Shown piece by piece: positions 29,010-37,254 of a stretch of 64,000 nt of DNA (position 1 is its first letter; each line of letters starts with the position of its first letter). The DNA is taken from assembly GCA_007748055.1 (NCBI GenBank), contig CP036279.1, positions 3,410,001 through 3,474,000 of the forward strand, read 5' to 3'. The translations under genes and the position numbers were made by a program. Below the pieces are notes generated by a model. The model worked only from the letters and a program-made list of their open reading frames with translations, made no database searches and was not told where the DNA came from. Source of the DNA: Kolteria novifilia. Lineage in GTDB: Bacteria; Planctomycetota; Planctomycetia; Kolteriales; Kolteriaceae.

Positions 29010-30836
29010 ATGACGCTGGTGATCCTCCATTCGGCAGGATGCCCGGACGGGTTCCGCTCGCAGCGGGATCTTTCCTCCAATCTCTCGTGGTTTGTCGATC
29101 TGGCAGAAAAGCCTGACCCTTTCGACTACCTCTCCCTGGCTCGTCAATGCCCGGACCTCGCGTTGGTCCTGGTCGAGGCGACGATTCCCCAACGCGCTCA
29201 AAAAGAGAGCAGTTCCGACTCCTGGGCATCCTGGCCTTCGCGTTTCTTGGGCTATCCCGATTGGGAGACCGTTGCGAGCAAGATGGGAGAGAGGCTCCCG
29301 GAGCACCAACGACCCGATCGTCTTCCCCATGCCTTGCTGGCGCAATCGATCGCGGCGATGACCGGTTGGGAAAAACTCGAAGCGGTCTTCTGGTCGACGC
29401 TACTGCGGCCGTCACCGATCGCCGAACCCCTGACCGGCGTCGATCTCCTCAATCATCTGGAGGGGACGTCCCCAAGTCGTCGCTGCACCGCACTTGCCGA
29501 ACAATTGCTGTACGTTGGCGGAGCGGCGAACGCTCGCCAGGAAGTCGGCGCGAGACTCTCTCGGCTCTTTCCCGGAATCCCATGGCCGTCCGTTCTCGCC
29601 GACGTGCCCCGCTGCGCCTCGCGGAAGCAACTCTCGCTCGACGGCGATGCCTGGCGACTGCTTCGCTTGGGAGCGAGGAACGCCGCGCTCGCATGCGCCC
29701 GGCACGATGAAGAGGACCTGCATCTCATCTCGCTGACGCGTTCGCAAGAGGAACTCGCGACGGTCCTCGCCAGCTTTCTCGCTCGCAACATCTGTGGTTC
29801 GATCGCGCTCTGGCTCGCCGATTTTGGCGGTCTGGGATTGGTACTCGAGGATGGTAGGCTCTCTCTCGCGGAAGAATCCAAGGTGGCTTTCGAGGCGGAG
29901 ACGTTACCGGGACATCTTCGGCGTTCGTCGCCACTGATCGGCTCGGGCGGCGAGGCGCTCTCGGTTCTCTACTTGGAAGAGGAGGAAGCGACGCCGACGC
30001 TACGGCGCCAGTTGCCGGCTCTTTCCTCAGCCCTGAGGGCGCGGCAAGAGCGCGAGTCCCTGCGGCAGACCGCGGACGACTGTCGGCAGCGTCTCGCGGA
30101 ACTGACCGAGCAGACGGCCTCGGAGAGCGATCGACGGCTGTGGCGGGCGATCGCCGAGTTCGCCGCGGGCGCCGGTCACGAGATCAACAACCCGCTGGGG
30201 ACCATTCTCGGAAAGACGGGGGAGTTGCTTCACGGCGAAGTCGATGCCGGCAGACGTGAGTCGCTCCACAAGATCGACGATCAGGTCAAACGCATCCACC
30301 GAATGATTCGCGACCTGCACATCCTCGGACGGGAGAAGCCAGCGTCGCACGGGACGATGTCGACATCGGGCATCCTGGAACGGGCGGTGGCCGAGGCCTC
30401 GAAGCGAGCCGCGTCGACGCAGTTGACGCTTTCGCCGATTGAAGCTGCGCCGCACATCGTTGGACGTCCCGAGGATGTCGTGCGGATGATCGCCGAGGTG
30501 ATCGTCAATGCTCTGGAGGTAGCTGGTTCCGAAGGTCGCGTCGAGGTCGCCGCCTCGTTGGAGAGATCAGCGGGCGGCTCGGAAGTCTTTCGCGTCGACG
30601 TTCGGGACAGCGGTCCCGGGTTCCGCGACGAAGACCGACTCCATGCCTTTGATCCCTTCTATTCGGGACGCTCCGCCGGTCGCGGGCTGGGGATGGGGTT
30701 GCCGGTGGCCCGGCAGATCGCCGAGGAACACGGCGGGCGCGTGGTCATCGATAGCGGCCCCCCGACGTGCGTTTCGATTTTTCTTCCCGCACTCGCGAGC
30801 GGGGAGGGACACGACGCCAATTCAAAAGTCGCGTAG
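29010..30836 (+). CDS. Soluble histidine kinase with a unique N-terminal region
   Basis: 608 residues, no membrane segments. The C-terminal ~230 residues are a sensor kinase: H-box FAAGAGHEINNPLGTILG (phospho-acceptor His 390), N-box EVIVNALEVA, G1 DSGPGF, F-box FDPFYSGR and G2 GRGLGMGLPVA. A short coiled coil (ALRARQERESLRQTADDCRQ) joins it to ~340 N-terminal residues that I cannot assign with confidence; parts hint at a GAF-like or degenerate HDOD-like sensor. The cytoplasmic location implies an internal signal. Start uncertain: no clear ribosome site precedes ATG 29010. The nearest regulator is the HTH-receiver protein upstream, a possible partner by position only. Confidence 0.88.
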   Translation: MTLVILHSAGCPDGFRSQRDLSSNLSWFVDLAEKPDPFDYLSLARQCPDLALVLVEATIPQRAQKESSSDSWASWPSRFLGYPDWETVASKMGERLPEHQRPDRLPHALLAQSIAAMTGWEKLEAVFWSTLLRPSPIAEPLTGVDLLNHLEGTSPSRRCTALAEQLLYVGGAANARQEVGARLSRLFPGIPWPSVLADVPRCASRKQLSLDGDAWRLLRLGARNAALACARHDEEDLHLISLTRSQEELATVLASFLARNICGSIALWLADFGGLGLVLEDGRLSLAEESKVAFEAETLPGHLRRSSPLIGSGGEALSVLYLEEEEATPTLRRQLPALSSALRARQERESLRQTADDCRQRLAELTEQTASESDRRLWRAIAEFAAGAGHEINNPLGTILGKTGELLHGEVDAGRRESLHKIDDQVKRIHRMIRDLHILGREKPASHGTMSTSGILERAVAEASKRAASTQLTLSPIEAAPHIVGRPEDVVRMIAEVIVNALEVAGSEGRVEVAASLERSAGGSEVFRVDVRDSGPGFRDEDRLHAFDPFYSGRSAGRGLGMGLPVARQIAEEHGGRVVIDSGPPTCVSIFLPALASGEGHDANSKVA

Positions 30837-30872
30837 TCACTTAGTGGCTCTGTAGTCCTCTTCTCGCCAAGA

Positions 30873-31493
30873 TCACGAGCGTTCGTAGACCGTCGAGAGG
30901 ATCTCCTCGGCGGTCCGAAACTTCTTTCCCCCGGCGAGCACGCGATCGATTTCCTTGCGGGCGTCCGCTTCGGGATGTCCCACGCTCACCAACGCGAGAT
31001 ACGCCGTCTCGATGACGTCCTGGGTCGCTCCCGATTCCTTGGGGACGTCGACGCGCTCCACCATGAGTGCGAATTTCGCCACCTTCTTGCGTAACTTGGC
31101 GACGATCCGCTCGGCGGTCGACTTGCTGACCCCTGGAAGGGTCGAGAGGAGATCGAGATCCTGGTGATGGATCATGCCGGCCACGTCTCGAATCGGCCGA
31201 TTGATCGCGCTGAGCGCCTTGCGAACGCCGATCCCGTCGACGGTGCAGAGGAGCTCGAAGAACTCCTTCTCGGGTTCGGAAAGAAAGCCGACCAGTCGCG
31301 GCGTCAAACGTCCCCGTCGCGGATCGCCCTCGAGGTACTCGATGGTGTGCAGGACGACATCTTCCCCGAGATTCATCTGGACCGAGCGCCGACTCCAGTC
31401 GGAGAGCAGCACTTGATACTCGAAGTGATCCGCCGCGATACGGGCCTCCTCCTCAAGGACTCGAACGAGGGTTCCGCGAATACTGGTGATCAT
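30873..31493 (-). CDS. ruvA: Holliday junction branch migration protein RuvA
   Basis: 206 residues, the normal RuvA length. It binds four-way junctions and loads the RuvB helicase. The OB-fold start is MITSIRGTLVRVLEEEARI. The helix-hairpin-helix region gives LCTVDGIGVRKALSAI and LSTLPGVSKSTAERIVAKLRKKV, and the C-terminal domain III is EAYLALVSVGHPEADARKEI-like. ATG 31493 is the family start, although the frame remains open to 31673. RuvB and RuvC are not in the window. It lies 58 bp after the CPFC protein gene on the same strand. Confidence 0.88.
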   Translation of the reverse strand: MITSIRGTLVRVLEEEARIAADHFEYQVLLSDWSRRSVQMNLGEDVVLHTIEYLEGDPRRGRLTPRLVGFLSEPEKEFFELLCTVDGIGVRKALSAINRPIRDVAGMIHHQDLDLLSTLPGVSKSTAERIVAKLRKKVAKFALMVERVDVPKESGATQDVIETAYLALVSVGHPEADARKEIDRVLAGGKKFRTAEEILSTVYERS

Positions 31494-31551
31494 GAACCGA
31501 TTGGCTCCGTTGGTTTCGTCGTCGGCCGCCGCCCAGGGATCGGGGGGGGGA

Positions 31552-32766
31552 TTACTGCCGGTTTTCGATCTGTTTGCTCTGTTCCTGTTCGATTCGGAGA
31601 ACCGCTTCGGTGTCCTTGACGAATTGAGGTGTTTCCTTGCGAACTTTCTCGACATAGGCCTTGGCTGAGTCACCTGGGCACTGCAGGGCGTAGCGAAGGA
31701 TGGCTCGTCGCATCAGTTGGTGGTCGTACTTTGGCTTCTCCGCGAGGGCCAGGACCTCGTCGGACACCTCCCACTGACCGCGGACCCGAAGCTCCTTGAT
31801 GACGAGATCGGCGATGTCGGGTTGGTTGAGGGCTTTCTTCAGCTCGGCGAAGAGGACCTTCTTGTCGACGTCGGGCATCTGATCGAGAACGAAGCGAATC
31901 GCCTTGAGGGCGGAGTAGCGGTACTCGAAGGAGTTCTTGGGATTGTTGAGGATCGACGCGACAAAGGCGATGCCCGCCTGGGGATTGAGGAGGCAATAGC
32001 CCGCGAGCAGTCCGTCGGTCCCCGTGACGGGACGCTTATTTTCATCTTCGATGTACTCGCGCAGCACGGCCTCATGCTTCGATTCGCCCCCGATCCCCAG
32101 AAGTAGACCGTACAAGCCGTAGCGATAGGTCGGCGTCTTCTTGTCGGCGAGCCATTCGACGATCTTGTCGGGATCGTAGCTCTTTCCGGCGGCGAGAACA
32201 TCTTCGTAGGGGGCGTTGGCGAATTCCTTGTAGGCGTCGCCGGAGATATTGACATCGTCGTCGCCGAGGTAGTTGAAAAAGTAGCCGAGTCGCTTGTCGG
32301 CCTTGGCGGCGTCGAGACTCATCGATTCGGAGAGATAGGTGACGAAACGTCGATCTTCGACCGGCATGCCGCGGTAGGGATCAATGCGTCCGTCGACGAC
32401 CTCGGCCAAGATCAAGTAGTCCTCGGGCGACTTGTTCGCCGTCGGAATGTAGCGGGGGAACGTCACCTTCTTCTTCTTGCCCAGGATGGGGTGCGGTTTG
32501 AGGACGCTCTCGATGCTCATCGTGGTTTCGCCGTCGGTCTGCCCTGGGGAAGACTCGGCGCTGACGCGGGAGTTCTCGATGGTGCCGTAGACCGTCAGGT
32601 CCGATTGCCGGATGTCGTCCGAAAAGCTTCGCCCCATCTGCGAGCAGAAGGGGCAAGCCAGGGCGGGGACCGCCGTCCCGATCGCCAGGAGCGCGGACAA
32701 TCCGAGCGTGAGCGCGAACTTCACGGGGTGGCGAGGAGGTCTAGTTGGGAAGGGAGTAAGGCTCAT
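31552..32766 (-). CDS. Exported planctomycete protein with CPFC motif, unknown function
   Basis: 404 residues. The signal peptide (hydrophobic KFALTLGLSALLAIGTAVPALA) ends directly before CPFCSQMGRSFSDDI, so the mature protein begins with a Cys-x-x-Cys pair. This ACPFC opening is a recurring feature of exported planctomycete proteins. The N-terminal part resembles an OB-like beta domain (LTVYGTIENSRV...TTMSIESVLKPHP). The C-terminal ~200 residues are all-helical with HEAT/PBS-lyase-like character (AGIAFVASILNNPKNSFEYRYSALKAIRFVL, LFAELKKALNQPDIADLVIKELR). No catalytic residues are apparent. A thiol or metal/haem site at CxxC is possible but unproven. Confidence 0.8.
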   Translation of the reverse strand: MSLTPFPTRPPRHPVKFALTLGLSALLAIGTAVPALACPFCSQMGRSFSDDIRQSDLTVYGTIENSRVSAESSPGQTDGETTMSIESVLKPHPILGKKKKVTFPRYIPTANKSPEDYLILAEVVDGRIDPYRGMPVEDRRFVTYLSESMSLDAAKADKRLGYFFNYLGDDDVNISGDAYKEFANAPYEDVLAAGKSYDPDKIVEWLADKKTPTYRYGLYGLLLGIGGESKHEAVLREYIEDENKRPVTGTDGLLAGYCLLNPQAGIAFVASILNNPKNSFEYRYSALKAIRFVLDQMPDVDKKVLFAELKKALNQPDIADLVIKELRVRGQWEVSDEVLALAEKPKYDHQLMRRAILRYALQCPGDSAKAYVEKVRKETPQFVKDTEAVLRIEQEQSKQIENRQ

Positions 32767-33016
32767 GGTTGGATCCTAGCAGGCGTACGGTTTCGCAAGT
32801 GATCGACGTTCGCCGTGTTGAGGAAGGTTGGCATTCAGTCGGATGCTTTCTCTAACTTTAGCCGGGAGATCGGCCGCGAACAAGCGGAGGGCGGCGCTGT
32901 CGCTTGGTCCGTCGGCGGCAGTCCCGTAGAATTGCCCCTTCGATGAGGGGCCTCGACTGGTGGCAAGCCGGCGGTATGGGGCAAGGTCTAGCTAGGAACG
33001 ATCAGGGCGAACGAAC

Positions 33017-33736
33017 GTGGCACGACTTGGGGTGAATATCGATCACGTGGCGACCATTCGTCAGGCCCGGCGAGGTCGCGAACCCGATCCGGTTTGGGCG
33101 GCGGCGGCCGCGGAACTGGGCGGCGCGGACGTCATCACGCTACATCTGCGCGAGGATCGACGACACATCCAAGATCGAGACTTGCGGATCCTCCGCGAGA
33201 CCGTTCAGGTGAAACTGAACCTCGAGATGGCCGCGACCGAGGAAATGGTCGCCATCGCCCTGGAGGTCCGTCCCGACAAGGCGACGCTCGTCCCCGAACG
33301 GCGTGAGGAAATTACCACCGAGGGAGGTCTCGACATCGTCGGGAACCGGACCCGCATCGAGGAAACGACCAAGCAGCTCCGTGAGGGGGGGATCGAGGTG
33401 AGCCACTTCATCGACCCCGTCACCGAACAAGTCGATGCAAGCCGCGCGACCGGCGCCGACGCGGTCGAACTTCACACGGGAGCCTACGCGAACGCGATCG
33501 ACTCCGAGTCGATCGACAAGGAGTTTCGCGCGTTGGTCCAGGCGGCCAACGTGGCGCGGACCCTTGAGCTGACCCTGCACTTGGGGCACGGGCTCAACTA
33601 CGTCAACACCACGCGAGTGTTGGCGATTCCCGAGATCGACGAGCTCAACATTGGGCACTCGATCGTCAGTCGCGCCGTCTTCGTGGGGATGACCCAGGCC
33701 GTGCGCGAGATGAAAGAGATCATCGTTCGCGGCTGA
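33017..33736 (+). CDS. pdxJ: Pyridoxine 5'-phosphate synthase
   Basis: 239 residues, typical length. It condenses 1-deoxyxylulose 5-phosphate with 3-amino-2-oxopropyl phosphate in the DXP-dependent vitamin B6 pathway. Family signatures are [17 protein letters not shown] at the N-terminus, [39 protein letters not shown] (active-site Glu/His region), LHLGHGLNY and [14 protein letters not shown] (phosphate loop). The start GTG gives [10 protein letters not shown] in the expected place. PdxA is not in the window. Confidence 0.95.
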   Translation: MARLGVNIDHVATIRQARRGREPDPVWAAAAAELGGADVITLHLREDRRHIQDRDLRILRETVQVKLNLEMAATEEMVAIALEVRPDKATLVPERREEITTEGGLDIVGNRTRIEETTKQLREGGIEVSHFIDPVTEQVDASRATGADAVELHTGAYANAIDSESIDKEFRALVQAANVARTLELTLHLGHGLNYVNTTRVLAIPEIDELNIGHSIVSRAVFVGMTQAVREMKEIIVRG

Positions 33737-33737
33737 G

Positions 33738-33758
33738 CCCTGGACATCGCGTCCAGGG
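33738..33758 (+). terminator. Stem-loop directly after pdxJ
   Basis: CCCTGGAC (33738-33745), loop ATCGC, GTCCAGGG (33751-33758), starting two bases after the stop codon. No U tract, so it could be a terminator or a transcript-stabilising hairpin. Confidence 0.5.
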
Positions 33759-33785
33759 GATGCGGTCGGGTCATCTCGCCGAAGT

Positions 33786-33932
33786 GGCGTCAATCTGATA
33801 GGTTGACGCCTTGCGCGAGCGTGGATCGCGCCACCTGACGAGTTTCGCGATCGCCGGACTCTTGGTAACTCGACCGCACGGTCGACCTTGGAGAGAAAGC
33901 CCACCTTGGCCGCACGCTGCCAGCGTGGCCAA
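33786..33932 (+). promoter_or_regulatory. Two stem-loops upstream of dapA
   Basis: The first is GGCGTCAA (33786-33793) with TTGACGCC (33803-33810). The second has arms TTGGC/GCCAA outside CACGCTG/CAGCGTG (33906-33932). It ends only a few bases before the dapA ribosome site, so it could affect translation. Confidence 0.4.
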
Positions 33933-33947
33933 TCTGGAGAAGAAAAC

Positions 33948-34835
33948 ATGCGCAAGGGAGAGCAGTTCGCCGGAGTGAGCGTCGCGATGGTCACTCCATT
34001 CACCGCGGACGAACAACTCGACATCGAAGGACTCGATCGCCTGGTCGACTGGCACGTCGAGCAGGGGACCAAGACGCTCGTTCCCGTCGGAACCACCGGC
34101 GAATCGCCGACCCTCGATCACGACGAACATCGACGAGTGATCGAACGGGTCGCGGCACACGCCGCCGGCCGAATCCAGGTCATGGCGGGCACCGGTTCGA
34201 ACTCGACGCGCGAAGCGATCGAGTTGACCCGCTTCGCCAAGGAGGTCGGCGTCGACGGAGCACTGATGGTCGCTCCCTACTACAACAAGCCAACCCAGGA
34301 AGGGTTCCTTCGGCACTTCGCGACCGTCGCGGACGCCGTCGAGATCCCGATCGTTCTCTACAACATCCCGGGTCGCACCGGCGCCAACATGCTTCCCAAG
34401 ACGATCAACCTCCTCGGCGAGCACCCCAACATCGTCGCGGTGAAGGAAGCGACCGGCTCGATGGACCAGGCGTGCGAGATTCTCACCGGATCGCAGCTCA
34501 CGGTTCTCAGCGGCGACGATAGCCTGACGCTGCCCTTGATGGCGATGGGAGCCAGCGGCGTGGTCTCGGTCGTGGCCAACATCGTTCCCAAGCAATTGCT
34601 GGAACTGACCGACGCCATGGCCAAGGGGGATCTCGCGAAGGCCCGGGCGGTTCATAACCGTCTCTTCGCGCTGTGCAAGGACATGCTCACCCTCGCGACC
34701 AATCCGATTCCGATCAAGGGAGCGATGAAGTTACTCGGCACCAGCAACGGCGTGCTGCGTCTGCCGATGACACCACTCGGTGACGACGGCTATCAGCAAC
34801 TTCGTAAGACCCTCGAAGGTTGTGAAATCCTCTAG
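33948..34835 (+). CDS. dapA: 4-hydroxy-tetrahydrodipicolinate synthase
   Basis: 295 residues. It condenses pyruvate with aspartate semialdehyde, the first committed step to diaminopimelate and lysine, so it also feeds peptidoglycan synthesis. The TIM-barrel motifs are GTTGESPTL (pyruvate-binding Thr-Thr), YYNKPTQEG (catalytic Tyr), YNIPGRTG (Arg for the carboxylate) and VAVKEATGS (Schiff-base Lys). ATG 33948 follows a GGAG site and starts [21 protein letters not shown], the normal beginning; an in-frame ATG at 33888 is too far upstream. Its TAG stop lies in a CTAG with no repeat behind it. Confidence 0.95.
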   Translation: MRKGEQFAGVSVAMVTPFTADEQLDIEGLDRLVDWHVEQGTKTLVPVGTTGESPTLDHDEHRRVIERVAAHAAGRIQVMAGTGSNSTREAIELTRFAKEVGVDGALMVAPYYNKPTQEGFLRHFATVADAVEIPIVLYNIPGRTGANMLPKTINLLGEHPNIVAVKEATGSMDQACEILTGSQLTVLSGDDSLTLPLMAMGASGVVSVVANIVPKQLLELTDAMAKGDLAKARAVHNRLFALCKDMLTLATNPIPIKGAMKLLGTSNGVLRLPMTPLGDDGYQQLRKTLEGCEIL

Positions 34836-34879
34836 AGAGACCTGACTCTCGTCATCGCCGACACGAGAAGGTGGGATGC

Positions 34880-35209
34880 GTGGCCTACGACGAGCAACTA
34901 GTCGACCGGGTACGCAAAGTTCTCGCACGTCGCAAGAGCCTGGTCGAGAAGAAGATGTTCGGCGGCATCGGTTTCCTACTCCACGGCAACATGTGTTGTG
35001 GAGTTCGGGACCAGTATCTTCTTCTTAGACTCGGTCTCGAACGGGCGGAGCAGGCGCTTTTTCAACCTCACGTTCGTGAGTTCAACAACGCCGGGCGAAT
35101 CATCAAAGGCTGGGTGATCGTGGAGTCCGATGGCCTCGCGACGGACAATGCCCTCGAGCAATGGGTCCGCGATGCGGTCGCCTTCGTGGTCACGTTGCCG
35201 CCGAAGTAG
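34880..35209 (+). CDS. TfoX N-terminal-domain protein
   Basis: 109 residues beginning VAYDEQLVDRVRKVLARRKS-LVEKKMFGGIGFLLHGNMCCGV, the pattern of stand-alone TfoX-N proteins. It is much shorter than the competence regulator TfoX/Sxy and lacks its C-terminal domain. Function is unknown; competence regulation should not be assumed. GTG 34880 is chosen because AAGGTGGG precedes it; GTG 34871 is an alternative. It is 44 bp after dapA on the same strand. Confidence 0.85.
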   Translation: MAYDEQLVDRVRKVLARRKSLVEKKMFGGIGFLLHGNMCCGVRDQYLLLRLGLERAEQALFQPHVREFNNAGRIIKGWVIVESDGLATDNALEQWVRDAVAFVVTLPPK

Positions 35210-35444
35210 CCAGTGCGATCCCTTCCAGTTCCTGCGACTCGACTCCTTCCCCGCCGATCGACTGAGTCAGGGCACTCTTCCGGACAATAGTTGCTCCTCC
35301 GCGAACAAAGAATTCTGGTACAGTGTTTGTCTGTTGGGGCTCGTCTTCGAGATCGGGCGCGGGTTCTCCCCGCGGCCATGGGGCAATCTCGAAGAATCGG
35401 CGAGTCCTACTCGCTCTCCACATCTCCCAAAGCGAGGGGTCGCT

Positions 35445-36365
35445 ATGTTGCGTCGACGCGCATTTACCTTGGTGGAACTCTTGGTCGTGATCGCCATCAT
35501 CGGCATTCTCGTGGCGCTTCTCTTGCCCGCGGTCCAGCAAGCGAGAGAGGCCGCGCGGCGCAGCCAGTGCCAGAATCATCTCAAACAAATCGGGTTGGCG
35601 CTCGAAAACTACGAGTCGACCCACAACATCTATCCCCCCGGTCGCTTGAGTTGCGACGGGACCAGCTCGGCACCTTGCACCACGCTTCGGAGCCACGAAC
35701 GCCAGGGGACTGGCGGCTTGGTCTTCTTGCTCCCCGAACTCGATCGTCAGGCCCTCTACGACTCCTTCAATCTCAAGGTCGGTCTCTACCACAGCAGTGG
35801 AAGTCCGTTCGTGAGCACGTGGGAGGCGATGAACACAACGGCGCTGCGGACGACGGTGCAGATCTATGTCTGCCCGAGTGACACTTTCAATCGGTTAAAC
35901 TCGGCGCAGCGGGCGGTGGGGAGCTATGCCTTCGTGACCGGCACCAACGGACCGAGCCAAGGAATCAACAGTGCGGTGAAGTTCTTCAACAATGGGCCGT
36001 TCTACTACGTGAGTGGGACAAGACGCGCCGACATCAAGGACGGCTTAACCAAGACGATGATGGTTGGGGAGGTCGTCGCGCCCGACACCCCCGAATCGTC
36101 CAACACCTGGACGCTCGGCTCCCGTCATCAAGACTCGCTGCGATCGACTAACAATCCGCTCAACACTCTACCTGAGGAGGGGATCACGTTCGACTCCTAC
36201 GGGACGCTGGTCAACGGCGCCTTCGCGAGCCGCCACCCCGGGGGCGGTCACTTCGTCTTTGGCGACGGCAGCGTGGCGTTTCTCAGTGAGGAGATGGACC
36301 TGGGCGTCTACCGGGCCTTGAGCACGATCAAGAAGGGTGAACTGATCGATGGCAATGCCTACTGA
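35445..36365 (+). CDS. DUF1559 prepilin-like protein
   Basis: 306 residues. The N-terminus is a type IV prepilin/pseudopilin signal: RRAFTLVELLVVIAIIGILVALLLPAVQQAREAARR, with the cleavage context before Phe and the Glu at +5. The body carries the DUF1559 order: CQNHLKQIGLALENYES, PGGGHFVFGDGSVAFLSEEMD near the C-terminus, and VCPSDTF in the middle. Planctomycetes carry tens of these genes; they are exported and probably assembled by a pseudopilus-like machine, but the role is unknown. The stop overlaps the start of the following lipoprotein gene. Confidence 0.95.
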   Translation: MLRRRAFTLVELLVVIAIIGILVALLLPAVQQAREAARRSQCQNHLKQIGLALENYESTHNIYPPGRLSCDGTSSAPCTTLRSHERQGTGGLVFLLPELDRQALYDSFNLKVGLYHSSGSPFVSTWEAMNTTALRTTVQIYVCPSDTFNRLNSAQRAVGSYAFVTGTNGPSQGINSAVKFFNNGPFYYVSGTRRADIKDGLTKTMMVGEVVAPDTPESSNTWTLGSRHQDSLRSTNNPLNTLPEEGITFDSYGTLVNGAFASRHPGGGHFVFGDGSVAFLSEEMDLGVYRALSTIKKGELIDGNAY

Positions 36366-36843
36366 GCCGGAGACCTCCGTGATTGCACGCTTGCTGACTC
36401 CTCATCGTCGTTGCTCGGCGCTGTTGCTGATGCTTCCGCTCGCGGTGGTTCTCGCGGCCGGATGCGGCGACGGGCGTCCCCAGCGTTTCCCGGTGTCGGG
36501 GACCGTGGTCGTTGACGGTAAGCCCTTGACCAAGGGCGTGGTGCGGTTCGTGCCCGACGGGTCGCGACCGGCGACGGGCAAGGTCCTCGAGGACGGTCGC
36601 TTCGCGATGACGACATTCGGCGGCGCCGATGGGGTGATGCCGGGGAAGCACCGTGTCGAGATCTTTGCGATCGAGCAACTTGGTCCGAATAAGCGACAGT
36701 GGTTGGTGCCCAAAAAGTACAGCAGTTACACGACGTCAGGGCTCGAGTACACGATCGACGAACCGGCCGACGACTTGACGATCGAGCTTTCGTGGGACGG
36801 TAAGGAACCGCTGCTCGAAGTCTTTGAGGACGAAGGCATCTAG
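36349..36843 (+). CDS. Small lipoprotein with carboxypeptidase-regulatory-like fold
   Basis: 164 residues (162 from the second ATG at 36355). The signal ends in the lipobox LAAGC, so the mature protein is lipid-anchored at Cys39. The mature part, RFPVSGTVVVDGKPLTKGVVRFVPDG...GRFAMTTF...GKHRVEIFA, is the beta-sandwich seen in the lipoproteins that follow DUF1559 genes in planctomycetes. Its start overlaps the DUF1559 stop by 11-17 bp, so the pair is translationally coupled and probably works together at the envelope. The stop TAG is part of a CTAG that marks the start of a repeat. Confidence 0.88.
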   Translation: MAMPTEPETSVIARLLTPHRRCSALLLMLPLAVVLAAGCGDGRPQRFPVSGTVVVDGKPLTKGVVRFVPDGSRPATGKVLEDGRFAMTTFGGADGVMPGKHRVEIFAIEQLGPNKRQWLVPKKYSSYTTSGLEYTIDEPADDLTIELSWDGKEPLLEVFEDEGI

Positions 36844-36844
36844 C

Positions 36845-37123
36845 GACCTGATCGGCAAGTTCGTTCCATGGCGCCTGTTCCCTCCATCGCGCGGGAGCTT
36901 GCCGAATCAAGAGCGTTTCCCACTTATGCCCACGACCAGCGTGAGTCTATCGTGTATGCCCACGACCAGCGTGAGTCTATCGTGTATGCCCACGACCAGC
37001 GTGAGTCTATCGTGTATGCCCACGACCAGCGTGAGTCTATCGTGTATGCCCACGACCAGCGTGGGCATGGGGGTGGCCCATGGCACCCAAGAGGATCGTT
37101 CCAGCGAACTCGCCAATCAGGAC
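36845..37123. repeat. Dispersed repeat family 1, expanded copy with inverted end
   Basis: The modules TGATCGGCAAGTTCGTTCC (36849-36867) and GCGCGGGAGCTTGCC (36889-36903) are followed by the TGCCCACG array and TGGCACCC (37081-37088), the same order as at 28572-28681. An inverted copy of the first module (reverse complement of 37099-37123: CTGATTGGCGAGTTCG...) closes the right side. The element begins immediately after the CTAG stop of the lipoprotein gene. Confidence 0.8.
36925..37064 (+). repeat. 30-bp perfect tandem repeat, four units and a partial fifth
   Basis: Units 36925-36954, 36955-36984, 36985-37014 and 37015-37044 are identical and begin TATGCCCACGACCAGCGTG. The partial fifth (37045-37064) runs into GGCATGG, completing the family 1 hairpin. 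There are no spacers, so this is not a CRISPR array. The rest to 37254 has no gene. Confidence 0.9.
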
Positions 37124-37254
37124 GCTGGCGCGGAGTCGCTCCCGGTTCGGGAATGTAGCGCACATCACAGACTGATCGCGGCAACCTTGCCTATAGTTCG
37201 CTAGCTCGTCAGTATGGACCGCTCGGCCCTGGGCTGGATTGCGCAAGGGAAGCC

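Noticed and set aside
34880-35209. Competence regulator TfoX
   Set aside because: Only the N-terminal domain is present; such short proteins are not shown to control competence.
36925-37064. Possible CRISPR array
   Set aside because: The 30-bp units are contiguous with no spacers and no cas genes are near.
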